A stretch of 64,000 nt of DNA from Heliopora coerulea (Eukaryota > Cnidaria > Anthozoa > Scleralcyonacea > Helioporidae). Positions 38,101-42,639 of the stretch are shown one piece after another. Each line of letters begins with the position of its first letter. The first letter of the stretch is position 1. Below the pieces are notes generated by a model, which saw nothing but the letters and a program-made list of their open reading frames with translations, was not told the origin of the DNA and did no database searches. The position numbers were made by a program, and so were the translations under genes. Where the stretch lies: assembly GCA_030142905.1 (NCBI GenBank), contig JASJOG010000024.1, forward strand, positions 1,067,001-1,131,000. Direction: 5' to 3'.

Positions 38101-38731
38101 ACATCTTTTCTAGACGGTCTATTTAAATCATTTTGGCACATACGACAAGGAGAGTTACAAACATGAAGGTAATTTAATCGGTGGCGTACGGAAGGGGGGA
38201 GGGGGCGGGAGCAGCACCCCGAGCGGCACTTCCATGGGGGCGGATTTTTTGCTTTAAAACGAAAAAAAAAAAAAGACAACTCTTCCAAAATCCGAGCTAC
38301 CGTATTTAATCGAATAAGCACCGCGGCGCTTATTAAATTTTACGACTTTTTGATGCGGCCCTTAAATTAAAACTCACTTAACGAAATGAGAGTCAAAAGG
38401 GGTATAATGTAATCTTAGGATTTTTTATCAATTGTTGTGCAGGGGAAGGGGCGGCCATTTTTGCTGGTGTCCCGGGCGACATTTTAGCACGGTACGCCAC
38501 TGAATTTAATATCATCTCTGATGAATAGTTTTACGCAACCTGAAATGTTTGTTTAGCTAGTATGTTACCGCCTGGAGTTTTAGGTTGACAGTTCCTCGTA
38601 TTTTGTTTCAGGGTCCAGTATTTATTTTGGAGGATGGTCAGTCGGCGATGTCGCTCAACAATGCGTTAATGTGGGCGAAAGTTAATCCGTTCTCACCATT
38701 AGCAACAGGCGCAAGGATCAACCCATTTTGA
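131..38731 (+). CDS. WDR17: WDR17 orthologue, C-terminal half (multi-exon, 5' end outside window)
   Basis: WD-repeat protein of the WDR17 family: N-terminal WD40 beta-propellers followed by a long alpha-helical, TPR/clathrin-like C-terminal part. Its molecular role is poorly defined. Exons placed by splice sites, phase and similarity are 131-158, 881-1005, 1108-1157, 1789-1941, 3711-3841, 4201-4326, 4522-4674, 11449-11513, 12089-12164, 14003-14181, 14958-15057, 16684-16820, 19035-19146, 25551-25692, 26891-26993, 27333-27434, 27858-27950, 28521-28597 and 38612-38731. Phases agree at every junction up to 28597. Landmarks are the WD motifs SGSWDYSIKVWDT and STSRDSSVRLWSL, then IQRYCELMVEVGE, ADWYFENNQPVTAACCHLAI, ALLAIRRKY and the end NALMWAKVNPFSPLATGARI. 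About 690 codons are seen; vertebrate WDR17 has about 1,300 residues. One small piece between 28597 and 38612 is missing. The family assignment comes from memory of vertebrate WDR17 and is strong. Confidence 0.93.
881..1005 (+). CDS. WDR17: WDR17 exon (full WD40 blade)
   Basis: Encodes ILEGHTGPVRGLLWNPEIPY followed by the SGSWDYSIKVWDT blade, with a classic GH...WD signature. The acceptor is cgtgtag and the donor aaggta. It starts in phase 0 and ends two bases into a codon. Confidence 0.93.
1108..1157 (+). CDS. WDR17: WDR17 exon
   Basis: Encodes TLSCLETVLSHGADVYG between a tttgcag acceptor and a gtaagt donor. The first base completes the Arg codon from the previous exon. HGADVYG is a recognisable WDR17 signature. 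Confidence 0.92.
1789..1941 (+). CDS. WDR17: WDR17 exon (last WD40 blade)
   Basis: Encodes LACHPHRPFLVASTSRDSSV and then RLWSL, the last clear WD repeat, followed by linker sequence. The acceptor is ctgtag and the donor ggtattt. It ends with one base of a Glu codon that the exon at 3711 completes. Confidence 0.93.
2056..2088. repeat. (TA)n microsatellite inside a small inverted repeat
   Basis: A TA run flanked by AAATTAGTTTTG on the left and its exact reverse complement on the right (about 2042-2101). It lies beside a tRNA-like repeat and may belong to the same short element. Confidence 0.8.
2145..2227 (-). repeat. tRNA-like SINE head
   Basis: Read on the minus strand, it has an A-box-like TAGCCCAACGGCTAA and a B-box-like GAGTTCGATCCC at tRNA spacing. 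It lies in a WDR17 intron. I see no proper acceptor-stem pairing, so a tRNA-derived SINE is more likely than a functional tRNA. Confidence 0.5.
3331..3395 (+). repeat. tRNA-like (SINE-like) promoter pair
   Basis: CTCAATGGTTTGCGCG resembles a Pol III A box, and ACGGGTTCTATCCC, about 30 bases on, resembles a B box. It is intronic. It may be a degraded tRNA-derived SINE. Confidence 0.4.
3711..3841 (+). CDS. WDR17: WDR17 exon
   Basis: Encodes the region after the propeller (EALESEYTPLLSGHYSKEIL onward to FFS). The acceptor is gcatttcag and the donor ggtatgc. Phase agrees on both sides. Confidence 0.87.
4201..4326 (+). CDS. WDR17: WDR17 exon
   Basis: Forty-two codons in phase 0-0 beginning TPRGLSNLWDLIAVLSG. 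The acceptor is tttacag and the donor gtaagt. The segment matches the WDR17 region around NLWNLVAV. Confidence 0.93.
4522..4674 (+). CDS. WDR17: WDR17 exon
   Basis: Fifty-one codons in phase 0-0, including LKAAASIHMKIGQIQRYCEL and MVEVGE, a strongly conserved helical segment. The following intron (4675-11448) carries a 3.5-kb non-LTR element. Confidence 0.95.
4749..4800. repeat. GT-rich microsatellite
   Basis: An alternating ATGTGTATGTGTGTGTGTG tract right of a WDR17 exon. Confidence 0.85.
4800..5095 (+). repeat. duplicated non-LTR 5' leader-like sequence with (TA)n
   Basis: The motif GATGGGGCTC...GGTGAAGG...CTCTAGGAGA occurs at about 4910-4955 and again at about 5034-5080, separated by a (TA)n run at 4974-5004. 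A related motif occurs on the opposite strand near 25260-25320. These look like 5' leaders of non-LTR elements. Confidence 0.45.
5265..5455. repeat. inverted repeat from Penelope-like termini
   Basis: Arms of about 70 bases (GGGAGGGATTCTCGCTTGCC... and its reverse complement) face each other around 5350. Each arm contains CCTTTGCTCGAAA(C/T)GTCGAGG, a sequence type known from Penelope-like element ends, where hammerhead ribozyme cores occur. It is probably two tail fragments in inverted orientation. Confidence 0.6.
5830..6693 (+). pseudogene. non-LTR endonuclease domain (broken)
   Basis: Exonuclease-endonuclease-phosphatase domain that would nick target DNA for target-primed reverse transcription. 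Visible motifs are CWNVRTL, SETRL with the metal-binding Glu, LLGDYNGRVG, MIDFVITRR and TDHVMV in place of the usual SDH. The pieces lie in different frames (5932-6201, 6123-6383 and 6493-6693), with TAA at 6381 and TAG at 6691. It continues into the RT at 7008. Confidence 0.8.
6902..6922. repeat. (GA)n expansion inside the non-LTR ORF
   Basis: A GAGAGA tract between the endonuclease and RT segments coincides with a frame change, so it probably grew by slippage after insertion. Confidence 0.8.
7008..8933 (+). pseudogene. non-LTR reverse transcriptase (broken by stops)
   Basis: RT of the same element. The pre-fingers segment IKQINTDKAPGLDGIPVELL lies at 7290-7355. Motif A is FVDLTKAFDVVN (about 7700), motif B GVKQGD (about 7880) and motif C LLFADDADL (about 8060). 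The tail LYASETWTLY...FHQYCLRHLLGI is typical of RTE/CR1-like elements. In-frame stops at 7434 (TGA) and 8478 (TAA) split an otherwise continuous frame. The catalytic Asp residues are kept. The clade is uncertain. Confidence 0.88.
8813..9274 (+). pseudogene. C-terminal C2H2 zinc-finger part of the non-LTR ORF
   Basis: In a shifted frame after about 8830, the ORF continues and carries three finger-like units: WICNVCSR...NHVK, CTTCPKVCKSAGGLKHHLLV-H and FECSICNLVRKSAAGLKSNL-RAH. C-terminal fingers are found in some non-LTR proteins and may bind nucleic acid. Broken from the RT by a frameshift. Confidence 0.7.
9340..11448. other. WDR17 intron remainder
   Basis: Right part of the intron before the exon at 11449. 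It contains antisense ORFs (9844-10509) of unknown identity and a run of ten G near 11070. I recognise no other gene or element. Confidence 0.5.
9844..10509 (-). other. antisense ORFs of unknown origin in a WDR17 intron
   Basis: On the minus strand, a frame open from about 10260 down to 9844 encodes SGHSYHLWYPLEPHVPSEGS and on to WLDAVLSYVEDHNIDPEKLV, with protein-like composition. Another minus ORF (10509-10291) lies directly upstream in a different frame. I do not recognise either. They could be exons of a nested gene, remnants of one, or chance. Confidence 0.25.
11449..11513 (+). CDS. WDR17: WDR17 exon (small)
   Basis: Encodes WDKALSFAPCVSLEYWKSLM, which continues MVEVGE from the previous exon. 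The acceptor is tttcatag and the donor ggtttg. It ends two bases into an Arg codon. Confidence 0.93.
12089..12164 (+). CDS. WDR17: WDR17 exon (small)
   Basis: Encodes RANQLVNEGNDTAVPYCLAT and GNVKK. The acceptor is ttttttag and the donor ggtaat. Phase agrees with the flanking exons. Confidence 0.93.
12262..12453 (-). other. small antisense ORF with hydrophobic N-terminus
   Basis: Sixty-three codons starting MPFHCCHEKILMTLMVFLGT, with a signal-anchor-like stretch at residues 9-27 (ILMTLMVFLGTFMISLLPV). AATAAA overlaps the end of the ORF. It lies on the same strand as the unknown ORFs at 9.8-10.5 kb. It may be chance; an ORF of similar length overlaps it on the plus strand. Confidence 0.2.
14003..14181 (+). 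CDS. WDR17: WDR17 exon
   Basis: Begins LCEYYTGRGELHDAVLVALA and then runs into a Lys-rich, less conserved stretch. The acceptor is tgcacag and the donor aagtacg. Confidence 0.93.
14958..15057 (+). CDS. WDR17: WDR17 exon
   Basis: Encodes LADWYFENNQPVTAACCHLA plus INDVQ, one of the most conserved WDR17 segments. The acceptor is aaacag and the donor ggtcagc. Confidence 0.95.
16430..16509. repeat. 40-bp perfect tandem duplication
   Basis: The unit starting TCAAAGTTTGTTGATGTGTT and ending CAGTCTCG is present twice back to back (16430-16469 and 16470-16509) in a WDR17 intron, 175 bases before an exon. A recent local duplication. Confidence 0.95.
16684..16820 (+). CDS. WDR17: WDR17 exon
   Basis: Encodes HAMSKLIRGNELESGFILGR and onward to KLRRW. 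The acceptor is cattttag and the donor ggtaatt. It ends two bases into a Trp codon that the exon at 19035 completes. Confidence 0.93.
17730..18199 (-). pseudogene. CR1/L2-like reverse transcriptase fragment
   Basis: The minus strand encodes GVPQGSIYGPLLFVIF (RT motif B) followed by IKYANNTAMLL, where the catalytic YADD has become YANN. A frameshift near 17950 leads to MNVLGNWLDNSELILNFKN and KYLGLEID, the RT thumb region. A dead fragment in a WDR17 intron. Confidence 0.8.
18209..18266. repeat. tetranucleotide repeat (ATCA/GTCA)n
   Basis: A tract of ATCAATCAGTCAGTCAATCA-type tetranucleotides. It lies next to the CR1/L2-like RT fragment, whose coding strand points away from it, so it is not obviously that element's 3' tail. 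Confidence 0.8.
19035..19146 (+). CDS. WDR17: WDR17 exon
   Basis: Encodes DLGVDLLKTVDGCEDDIWMF and on to NEINQVHER, matching the WDR17 segment around EEINDLH. The acceptor is atgacag and the donor ggtaatc. Confidence 0.9.
19827..20202. mobile_element. TA-flanked MITE with repeated CTACTTTCGG motif
   Basis: Terminal inverted repeats of about 28 bases start CCGTAGAATTCC and are flanked by TA on both sides, as in Tc1/mariner-type insertions. The interior repeats (C/G)(C/T)TACTTTCGG many times in the same orientation. It sits inside the minus-strand non-LTR ORF; removing it with one TA rejoins ADFV-VLAKRQT in frame. Confidence 0.85.
20581..21643 (-). pseudogene. reverse transcriptase of minus-strand non-LTR element
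   Basis: The first part (21643 to about 21540) holds YYKKAYDLVPHS, where the catalytic Asp of motif A (normally IDYKKAYD) reads Tyr. After a frameshift, a 337-codon ORF (21594-20581) holds REIFQGDKLLPLL (motif B), NDLFFMDDFKLSAKNQQRLE (motif C), KYLGILERD, and AINIWAISLVRYSRAF...RTREKL-like thumb motifs. RLE- or APE-clade membership cannot be decided because the endonuclease is not visible. Confidence 0.8.
21976..22639 (-). pseudogene. C-terminal domain of a second minus-strand non-LTR copy
   Basis: From high to low coordinate, the minus-strand frames read VETRVWKAFGGLQTENDLWR, then VGCKVFAGDEYSRTHNNALK with KETAWYKIEWKRGTVLESKG, then KYQQLAFETREKRSGFRVEI with IVPLVTGCLGGGMARL. This is the same C-terminal region as in the copy at 19.5-20.5 kb, so two copies lie head to tail. 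Confidence 0.7.
22868..23649. mobile_element. Harbinger-type deletion derivative with long TIRs
   Basis: Left end GGCGGTGTTACACTACGCGA and right end GGCGGTGCTACACTAGGCAA (reverse complement) continue as matching arms through TTTTTCGTGCAACTTGTCTC. The flanks show TTA on both sides, the usual PIF/Harbinger target duplication. Inside, the terminal motif TGTTACAC...TGCAA(T/C) recurs near 22950, 23430 and 23560. A minus-strand ORF (23353-23033) resembles a MADF/Myb-like domain. Confidence 0.75.
23033..23353 (-). CDS. MADF/Myb-like fragment inside the Harbinger-type element
   Basis: A 106-codon frame with HMSVEDIKMVFHSLRTSMPR, resembling the third helix region of MADF/Myb-SANT DNA-binding domains carried by Harbinger elements. 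The N-terminal part and the transposase are absent, so it is a remnant. Confidence 0.4.
   Translation of the reverse strand: MTLKNKIAASEEFLSIQTQDLESLRKKAVTNRVERRSIAVEHFVSNYKDKKTTKKFDDIQLLSQRLHMSVEDIKMVFHSLRTSMPREFKRMQNDNACVSMESFITH
24190..24519 (-). pseudogene. RT thumb fragment of minus-strand non-LTR
   Basis: The minus strand reads RSLTESELYDKNLVKAMNTR and VIPLGGYVMNVRRFHKNNLL, followed in broken frames by RDRGIRNLRDVYK and RVACYMA. It fits the post-YMDD part of the same family and probably belongs with the C-terminal piece at 22639-21976, from which it is now separated by a Harbinger-type insertion. Confidence 0.65.
24560..25430 (-). repeat. retroelement leader-like sequence
   Basis: The minus strand near 25320-25255 contains GGAGATAAGACTC...GAAGGCAACTTATCTAGGAG, similar to the leader motif at 4.9-5.1 kb (+). 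The rest (plus-strand frame RAPGMPPGEAATGIAHFRNL) looks like repeated sequence, but I cannot name the family. No WDR17 exon is seen. Confidence 0.4.
25551..25692 (+). CDS. WDR17: WDR17 exon
   Basis: Encodes AEELLEEQKYFDAFKYYLVS and TTPELALDIGLNLVR, a TPR-like helix pair. The acceptor is tattgcag and the donor aggttag. The preceding 6.4-kb intron is full of retroelement pieces. Confidence 0.95.
26891..26993 (+). CDS. WDR17: WDR17 exon
   Basis: Encodes LREWWNLKDIDVILQLLGCI and RTEKLQ. The acceptor is tgcatag and the donor aggtac. Confidence 0.93.
27001..27165. repeat. polypurine (GGA/GAAA) tract
   Basis: About 165 bases that are almost all purine, between two WDR17 exons. It can form an ORF but is low-complexity sequence, not a gene. 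Confidence 0.75.
27333..27434 (+). CDS. WDR17: WDR17 exon
   Basis: Encodes HELLVITAYTGALLAIRRKY and then IPIVTLLFSHA. The acceptor is tttacag and the donor aggttag. Confidence 0.95.
27858..27950 (+). CDS. WDR17: WDR17 exon
   Basis: Encodes YLINKENVNLSVSGIQIEKE and then NKAWLMYLDS. The acceptor is gcgttag and the donor aggtata. Phase agrees on both sides. Confidence 0.9.
28521..28597 (+). CDS. WDR17: WDR17 exon
   Basis: Encodes FKKDSENAENEEEFKKTWND and LNRRI, a charged, poorly conserved segment. The acceptor is ctttaag and the donor ggtaagt. It ends in phase 1, but the last exon starts in phase 0, so at least one more exon must lie between them. Confidence 0.8.
29284..29308 (-). ncRNA. candidate hammerhead ribozyme core in Penelope-like terminus
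   Basis: The minus strand reads CTGATGA, then a short GGAC/GUC hairpin-forming segment, then GAAAC. This is the CUGANGA...GAAA core order known for hammerhead ribozymes in Penelope-like elements. Stems I and III were not resolved, so activity is uncertain. The inverted partner (near 32373-32394, +) has lost bases in the core. Confidence 0.4.
29379..29726 (-). pseudogene. inverted partial copy of the GIY-YIG domain
   Basis: Minus-strand ORF with the same VSCRKCKLQYVGSTSNQFKV sequence as 31861-32229, differing at few sites. It forms the left arm of the 560-bp inverted repeat. Confidence 0.85.
29961..31421 (+). pseudogene. Penelope-like reverse transcriptase (broken)
   Basis: One frame runs through most of the RT: WIIRIQDKGSRFLVVDKDDY, GVAFGNVKTHKSGNPLRLIT, LVSWDVVSMFPNIDN (motif A), LQQHGTAMGPKNACSYADLA (motif B) and WWRYRDDIFDFW (motif C, YRDD). 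Stops at 30582 (TAA) and 30969 (TGA) and a frameshift near 31330 disable it. After the shift it continues as KKAIPYGVALRVKRNC (31358-31645). Confidence 0.9.
31861..32229 (+). pseudogene. Penelope-like GIY-YIG endonuclease domain
   Basis: Encodes VFYLVSCRKCKLQYVGSTSN and FKVRFRNHKS, the GIY-YIG core with the conserved Arg, then IREAYWAAQL. It ends at a TAA that truncates the C-terminus compared with the inverted copy, whose frame continues to CEYRAKTRINYNYNKGIHFN. The body frame upstream is broken, so it is not expressed with the RT. Confidence 0.88.
32776..32872. repeat. foldback repeat
   Basis: AGTTACCTCAACCTCAGTAA and AACCGAGTTAACTACGTTGG-type arms face each other around CGACGTTTCGCG. Probably a small MITE or a Penelope terminal scrap. 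Confidence 0.45.
35196..35218 (+). CDS. candidate WDR17 microexon
   Basis: A 23-bp stretch between a cccag acceptor and a gtaagc donor would encode G-TGQPPSH. Its phase (in 1, out 0) is what the gap between the exons at 28521 and 38612 needs, and the peptide resembles the family's TGSNLPSH motif. The following residues before GPVF are still missing, so the match may be chance. Confidence 0.3.
38179..38502. mobile_element. hAT-type MITE with 8-bp target duplication
   Basis: Ends CGGTGGCGTACGG and (reverse complement of the right end) CAGTGGCGTACCG. The flanks are perfect 8-bp repeats AATTTAAT at 38171-38178 and 38503-38510. The element is 324 bp and non-coding, with G-rich stretches. It lies 100 bases before the last WDR17 exon. 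Confidence 0.9.
38612..38731 (+). CDS. WDR17: WDR17 last exon with stop codon
   Basis: Encodes GPVFILEDGQSAMSLNNALM and WAKVNPFSPLATGARINPF followed by TGA, the hallmark WDR17 C-terminus. The acceptor is tgtttcag. I did not find a clear AATAAA directly after it. Confidence 0.95.
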   Translation, partial: GPVFILEDGQSAMSLNNALMWAKVNPFSPLATGARINPF

Positions 38732-38852
38732 AGTTTAGAATAAGTACTGTAAATTACTGTAAATACGTCACAAACTACTCGGCAATTAATGATCTCCGTG
38801 ATAAGCCTCTCCGTCAAACAGTGTGTAAATACACAGTTCTTGTTGTAATGAA

Positions 38853-39213
38853 ACTTCACAATTAACTGCCGAAGTCAACTGAAAAATGTTGGCTTGAGCG
38901 AGATTTGAACTCGCACCGGGATACCGGTCCGCCGCTCTACCAGTTGAGCTATCGAGTCCACAGGGATTGGAGGCGAGTTTATATCCAATTGAAGTGCACG
39001 AGATATTCTCGCGACAACTTAACGCTATCCATGAGGATGGATGTGCAGTGTCGTGCACTTAAATTGGATAAAAACTCGCTTCCAATCCCTGTGGACTCAA
39101 TAGCTCAACAGGTAGAGCGGCGGACCGGTATCCCGAAGGTACGAGTTCAAATCCCCCCCCCCCCGAGTCAACATTTTTCAGTTGACTTCGGCAGTGTAGG
39201 TTAATTGTGAAAT
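38853..39213. repeat. inverted repeat carrying two tRNA-like units
   Basis: Arms of about 150 bases, starting at CTTCACAATTAACTGCCGAA and ending in its reverse complement, face each other around 39025. Each arm has a tRNA-like unit (AGCTCAACWGGTAGAGCGGC and GAGTTCAAAT boxes), minus at about 38892-38966 and plus at about 39092-39166. The anticodon arm does not pair well, so these are probably SINE- or MITE-borne tRNA relics. Confidence 0.75.
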
Positions 39214-39333
39214 TTTGTTGTTGTAGTTGAAAGGTTGAGGTCATATTTCACTGGCACGCTTTCACCAAGTGTAAAGCCGCTGTTACACGATACAATACGG
39301 TGGCCAACAACGGCGTGTATATGTCATAGAAAC

Positions 39334-39506
39334 ATGTGTTACTAACATGAGTTGCTGCAAATGTGTGCCAGTGTGTGTAAAACAAGTTTCTGCAAATGTC
39401 TATGTAAGATGAGTTGCTGCAAACGAGTGTGTAAGATGAGTTGCTGCAAATGTGTGTGTAAGATGAGTTGCGGCAAAAATGTCAGAGTAACAAGAGTTAC
39501 TGAATA
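39334..39506. repeat. imperfect tandem repeat (AGATGAGTTGCTGCAAATGT)
   Basis: About five diverged copies of a 26-30 base unit upstream of a zinc-ribbon ORF. The function is unknown. Confidence 0.75.
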
Positions 39507-39573
39507 TGTGACAGCGCGCTGGTAAACTGGTAAAGATGCACCAGCCACAAGATTATCGACACGCACCAGTTGC

Positions 39574-39831
39574 ATGTCTACGAACTTGGCAAGGTTTTGC
39601 CGTGGCTGTAGTCTTTCGCTCGTTGTATCAGCCAAGTGCTGCCACAACTGTGGCGCGTCTGTGAAAGCAGAAGATGGCGCTAGTGCGTCTTCATCTACAA
39701 TGGCAACAAACCAAGAGATAGTCCGGCCGAAAAAGCCAATAACGCCGAGTTCTACCGCATCCGGGAAGAAGCAAGAAGGAACCTTTTCCTATAAAAACGC
39801 AAAACGGCTAAAAACTGGTGAACAAATGTAG
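39574..39831 (+). pseudogene. zinc-ribbon ORF remnant
   Basis: Eighty-five codons. Near the N-terminus CRGCSLSLVVSAKCCHNCG gives a C-x2-C...C-x2-C zinc ribbon, followed by a Ser/Lys-rich low-complexity stretch. Downstream, the sequence runs into a Penelope-like tail on the other strand, so a longer protein appears truncated. Similar heads occur in anthozoan repeat-associated genes; I cannot name this one. Confidence 0.4.
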
Positions 39832-39929
39832 CAATTCAAGTGGGAATAAAGTGGGAATCTCCGAAAGAAGGCGAAAAAGTTCGAAGAAGAAATAATAAAG
39901 CCCAGCAAAAAACACGCAAAAAAGGCATA

Positions 39930-40340
39930 TTAAAGGTTTATAACGTAATTCTAACGTTTCGTTGCTACACGAAACATCCTCAGAGAATGAATAACTTATA
40001 TTACAAGGTGATAAATATATAATGGTATGTTACATGATATGTATTAACGAGATATTGGCGTAAGAACGGAAGTGGGAAGGACAAAAGGAAACAGCAGACT
40101 GAGATGTAGTGGAGAGGTCGGGAAACGAAAGGTCTTAAAATAAAGAAAGTGGGAAAGAGCCCATGTTGGCATTAAACGATGGATTGAGTTTTCGGATAAG
40201 CAGACTTTCTCTGACGAGAAGTTCAGAGTAAGTCTGCTTATCCTTCTGTAATATCACAACCCTATCACAGCTCAGGAAAATAAATGATTGGAATCCCAAA
40301 AATGCCGGTTTCGTTCACAACTTGTGAACGTATAATAACT
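39930..40340 (-). mobile_element. Penelope-like 3' fragment
   Basis: The minus strand encodes ESLLIRKLNPSFNANMGSFP and then LSLF-stop, typical of the C-terminus of a Penelope GIY-YIG ORF. It is followed by UTR and a hammerhead-like core. The rest of the element is missing. Confidence 0.65.
39956..39983 (-). ncRNA. candidate hammerhead ribozyme core
   Basis: The minus strand reads CTGAGGA, then TGTTTCGTGTAGCAAC (a GUU/AAC stem), then GAAACGTTAG. Same layout as the site at 42949-42978. Located in a Penelope-like tail. Confidence 0.4.
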
Positions 40341-40345
40341 TTAAT

Positions 40346-42201
40346 TTGGTTATGACCGACGATGAATGCAAGACGGAATTTCGACTTTATCGAAATGATA
40401 TTCATAATTTGATCGACGTTCTTCGTATACCAACTGAGATCACCTGTTACAATGGCCTTAAAGTTAACGTGATTGAGGCAATGTGTATATTTTTGAAGCG
40501 TTTCGCCTATCCATGCAGGTACGTGGATTTGATACTTCGATTTTCTAGACCAGACCCTCAGCTGTGAACGATAGCGAATACAACGATGGGTCTAATATAC
40601 GATACCTGACATCATTTGTTCACAACCTTTAAACAACCCTGGTTAGATCGCCCTCAGTTGGAAGGTTTCGCAGAAGCCATTCATCAGAAAGGCGCAGCTT
40701 TGAGCAACTGTTGGGGCTTCATTGACGGCACAGTTAGACCCATATCCACATTAGCGTCGAGAGGGGGGGTAGGGGGAGTACTTGCCCCGGGGCTCGGGCC
40801 CAGAAAGTTGGCCCCCAAAATTTTTAACCCGCTTCACCTTGATTTTTTTCAAGTAAATACGAATGCATATCTGAATTAATATTTCTCTGTGACTAACTGA
40901 CGATGAAGTATTTTCTGCCACGTAAATAACGGTTTTAAGTTTCTAAAGCCAACTTGTCAATCAACATTGCTATTTTGTGTGTGAATATGCGATCTAGCCG
41001 CAAGAGAACACTTTGTTTATAAAGGTTCAAATTTCAAGGTTGCGTCCGCATCCAACTGACAAAGAAGTCAAAATTAAATCAGGAAGACATAAACGGTTCT
41101 GTGAGCCTTTTTTACTTTATCACTGTTTATTTATGACACTTTATCACTGTTTATTTATGACACTTTTTAGGTTGTTGTTTATTCAAATATACAAAATTGA
41201 AACAAAGCAAATGTAGTGAAAACCGACTATGTAGTGTGAAGTCTAAATTAAATTAGAGTAGACATAACTCGGCGAAATCTGTCGCCCTGTCTGCATATTA
41301 TATTTCATTTGTTCCTACAAGTCACAACCGGCTTCAGAGCTTTCGTACAACGTGATCGATGTGATCGGTGATTATTGTGTGATGTCTTCTTACCAACATA
41401 AATCCCGTGCCCCAAAAAGGGGAGGGAAGCAGCAACGGCTATATTGCTTTTTGTACTTTTATTACTTCACTTTTTGTAGAACGTAACATACAAACGTATT
41501 TTAGGTGAATAAATTCATAAATATTAGGTGAAGAGATTTTTTTACATCTTTAATGTAATAAAAATGCGATGGCTTCCGTTTAGTTATTTACTTCGCGATA
41601 ACGACGTTAGAACTAAAAATATTTGAGGCTTCGAGGGGCCGCATCCAAATTTTGACCCGGGGCCCGCTTTGGCTCTCGACGGCGTTGCATATCCAGGCTT
41701 GGCAGGCACCAAAGAGTCATGTACAATGGACATAAAAAAGTTCATTCAATAAAATTTCAATCCATTGTTGCTCCAAATGGATTGATTGCAAATTTATTTG
41801 GACCAGTGGAAGGTAAACATGACAGTGCAATTTTAGCACAATTACAGAATTATTCTTTTGATTCAAGTGGCAATGCACTTTGCATCTATGGTGACCCAGC
41901 CTAATCAACAAGACAACAAATTCAAGGTCCTTTTCAAGGAGCCAGGTTAACAAACATTGAAAAGGAATGGAATAAGTCTATGAGTAAAGTCAGAGTTTCA
42001 GTCGAGTGGATTTTTGGGGACATTATTAATTACTTTAAGTTTCTAGATTTTAGAAAGAATTTGAAGATACACTTAAGTGCTGTGGGGAAAATATACATCA
42101 CCTGTGGATTGCTACACAATGCAAAAGCCATGTTGTATGGATCAACAACATCAAAGTTTTTCAACATTAACTCACCAACAATTTATGAATATTTCCAATA
42201 A
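40346..42201 (+). pseudogene. Harbinger (HARBI1-type) transposase, split by a hAT MITE
   Basis: PIF/Harbinger DDE transposase remnant. The N-terminal part (40346-40567) reads FRLYRNDIHNLIDVLRIPTE and FLKRFAYPCRY. The catalytic core holds CWGFIDGTVRPIS (first Asp, about 40715) and, after a 939-bp insertion, YNGHKKVHSIKFQSIVAPNG, GPVEGKHDSA (second Asp) and SVEWIFGDI (catalytic Glu). It ends at TAA 42199-42201. Stops at 40565 (TGA) and 41902 (TAA) also disable it. Confidence 0.92.
40749..41687. mobile_element. hAT-type MITE inside the Harbinger transposase
   Basis: Perfect 8-bp duplications CATATCCA lie at 40741-40748 and 41688-41695. Ends CATTAGCGTCGAGAG and (reverse complement) CAACGCCGTCGAGAG form short inverted repeats. 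Removing the insert with one duplication joins GTVRPIS to RLGRHQRVMYN in frame. Confidence 0.92.
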
Positions 42202-42639
42202 CATGTATTAACAATTATTCATCTGTACGTATATCTAGTTTATTATTTTCAGTCAATGAGTGATCAAAAATAAACTGTCTAAAAAAATATATGTTAAAAA
42301 ACCACATTTGCATCATAAATCCTTTCTAGCTACTAGAACCCAAATTTGTATAATTCCATTCATTTTTTTACCCAGAACTTATTGCCAACAAAAATTCAAT
42401 TCAAATTTATAAAAGTATATATGAAGATTTTTAGTAACAGGTTAGTATGATGTAGGTATTTCTTTAACTTGCTGTACAAACTGCATTTTAATAGCAAAAT
42501 ATGAAAAAATGTAGCTTCAAGTCCCACCTAGCAATCAGTTTTTCAGACTACAAATAATTCAACACAGCTTGTACAACAAGAGAAACAACGATATACTAAT
42601 ACCAAGCTGCAAATTTAAAATTCAATAATAGGCTAATGT

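Larger units (their letters stand above)
32490..38178. other. large WDR17 intron, mostly unidentified sequence
   Basis: Between the Penelope-like element and the hAT MITE at 38179 I recognise only the foldback at 32.8 kb, the candidate microexon at 35196, a 22-base tandem repeat near 34693-34742 and scattered tRNA-like boxes (for example the minus-strand GCGGGTTCGATTCCCAG near 36888). The unresolved penultimate WDR17 exon must lie here or between 28598 and 29200. Confidence 0.5.

Noticed and set aside
38892..39166. Two functional tRNA genes
   Set aside because: The A and B boxes are present but the anticodon stem does not pair and one copy has a C run in the T arm.
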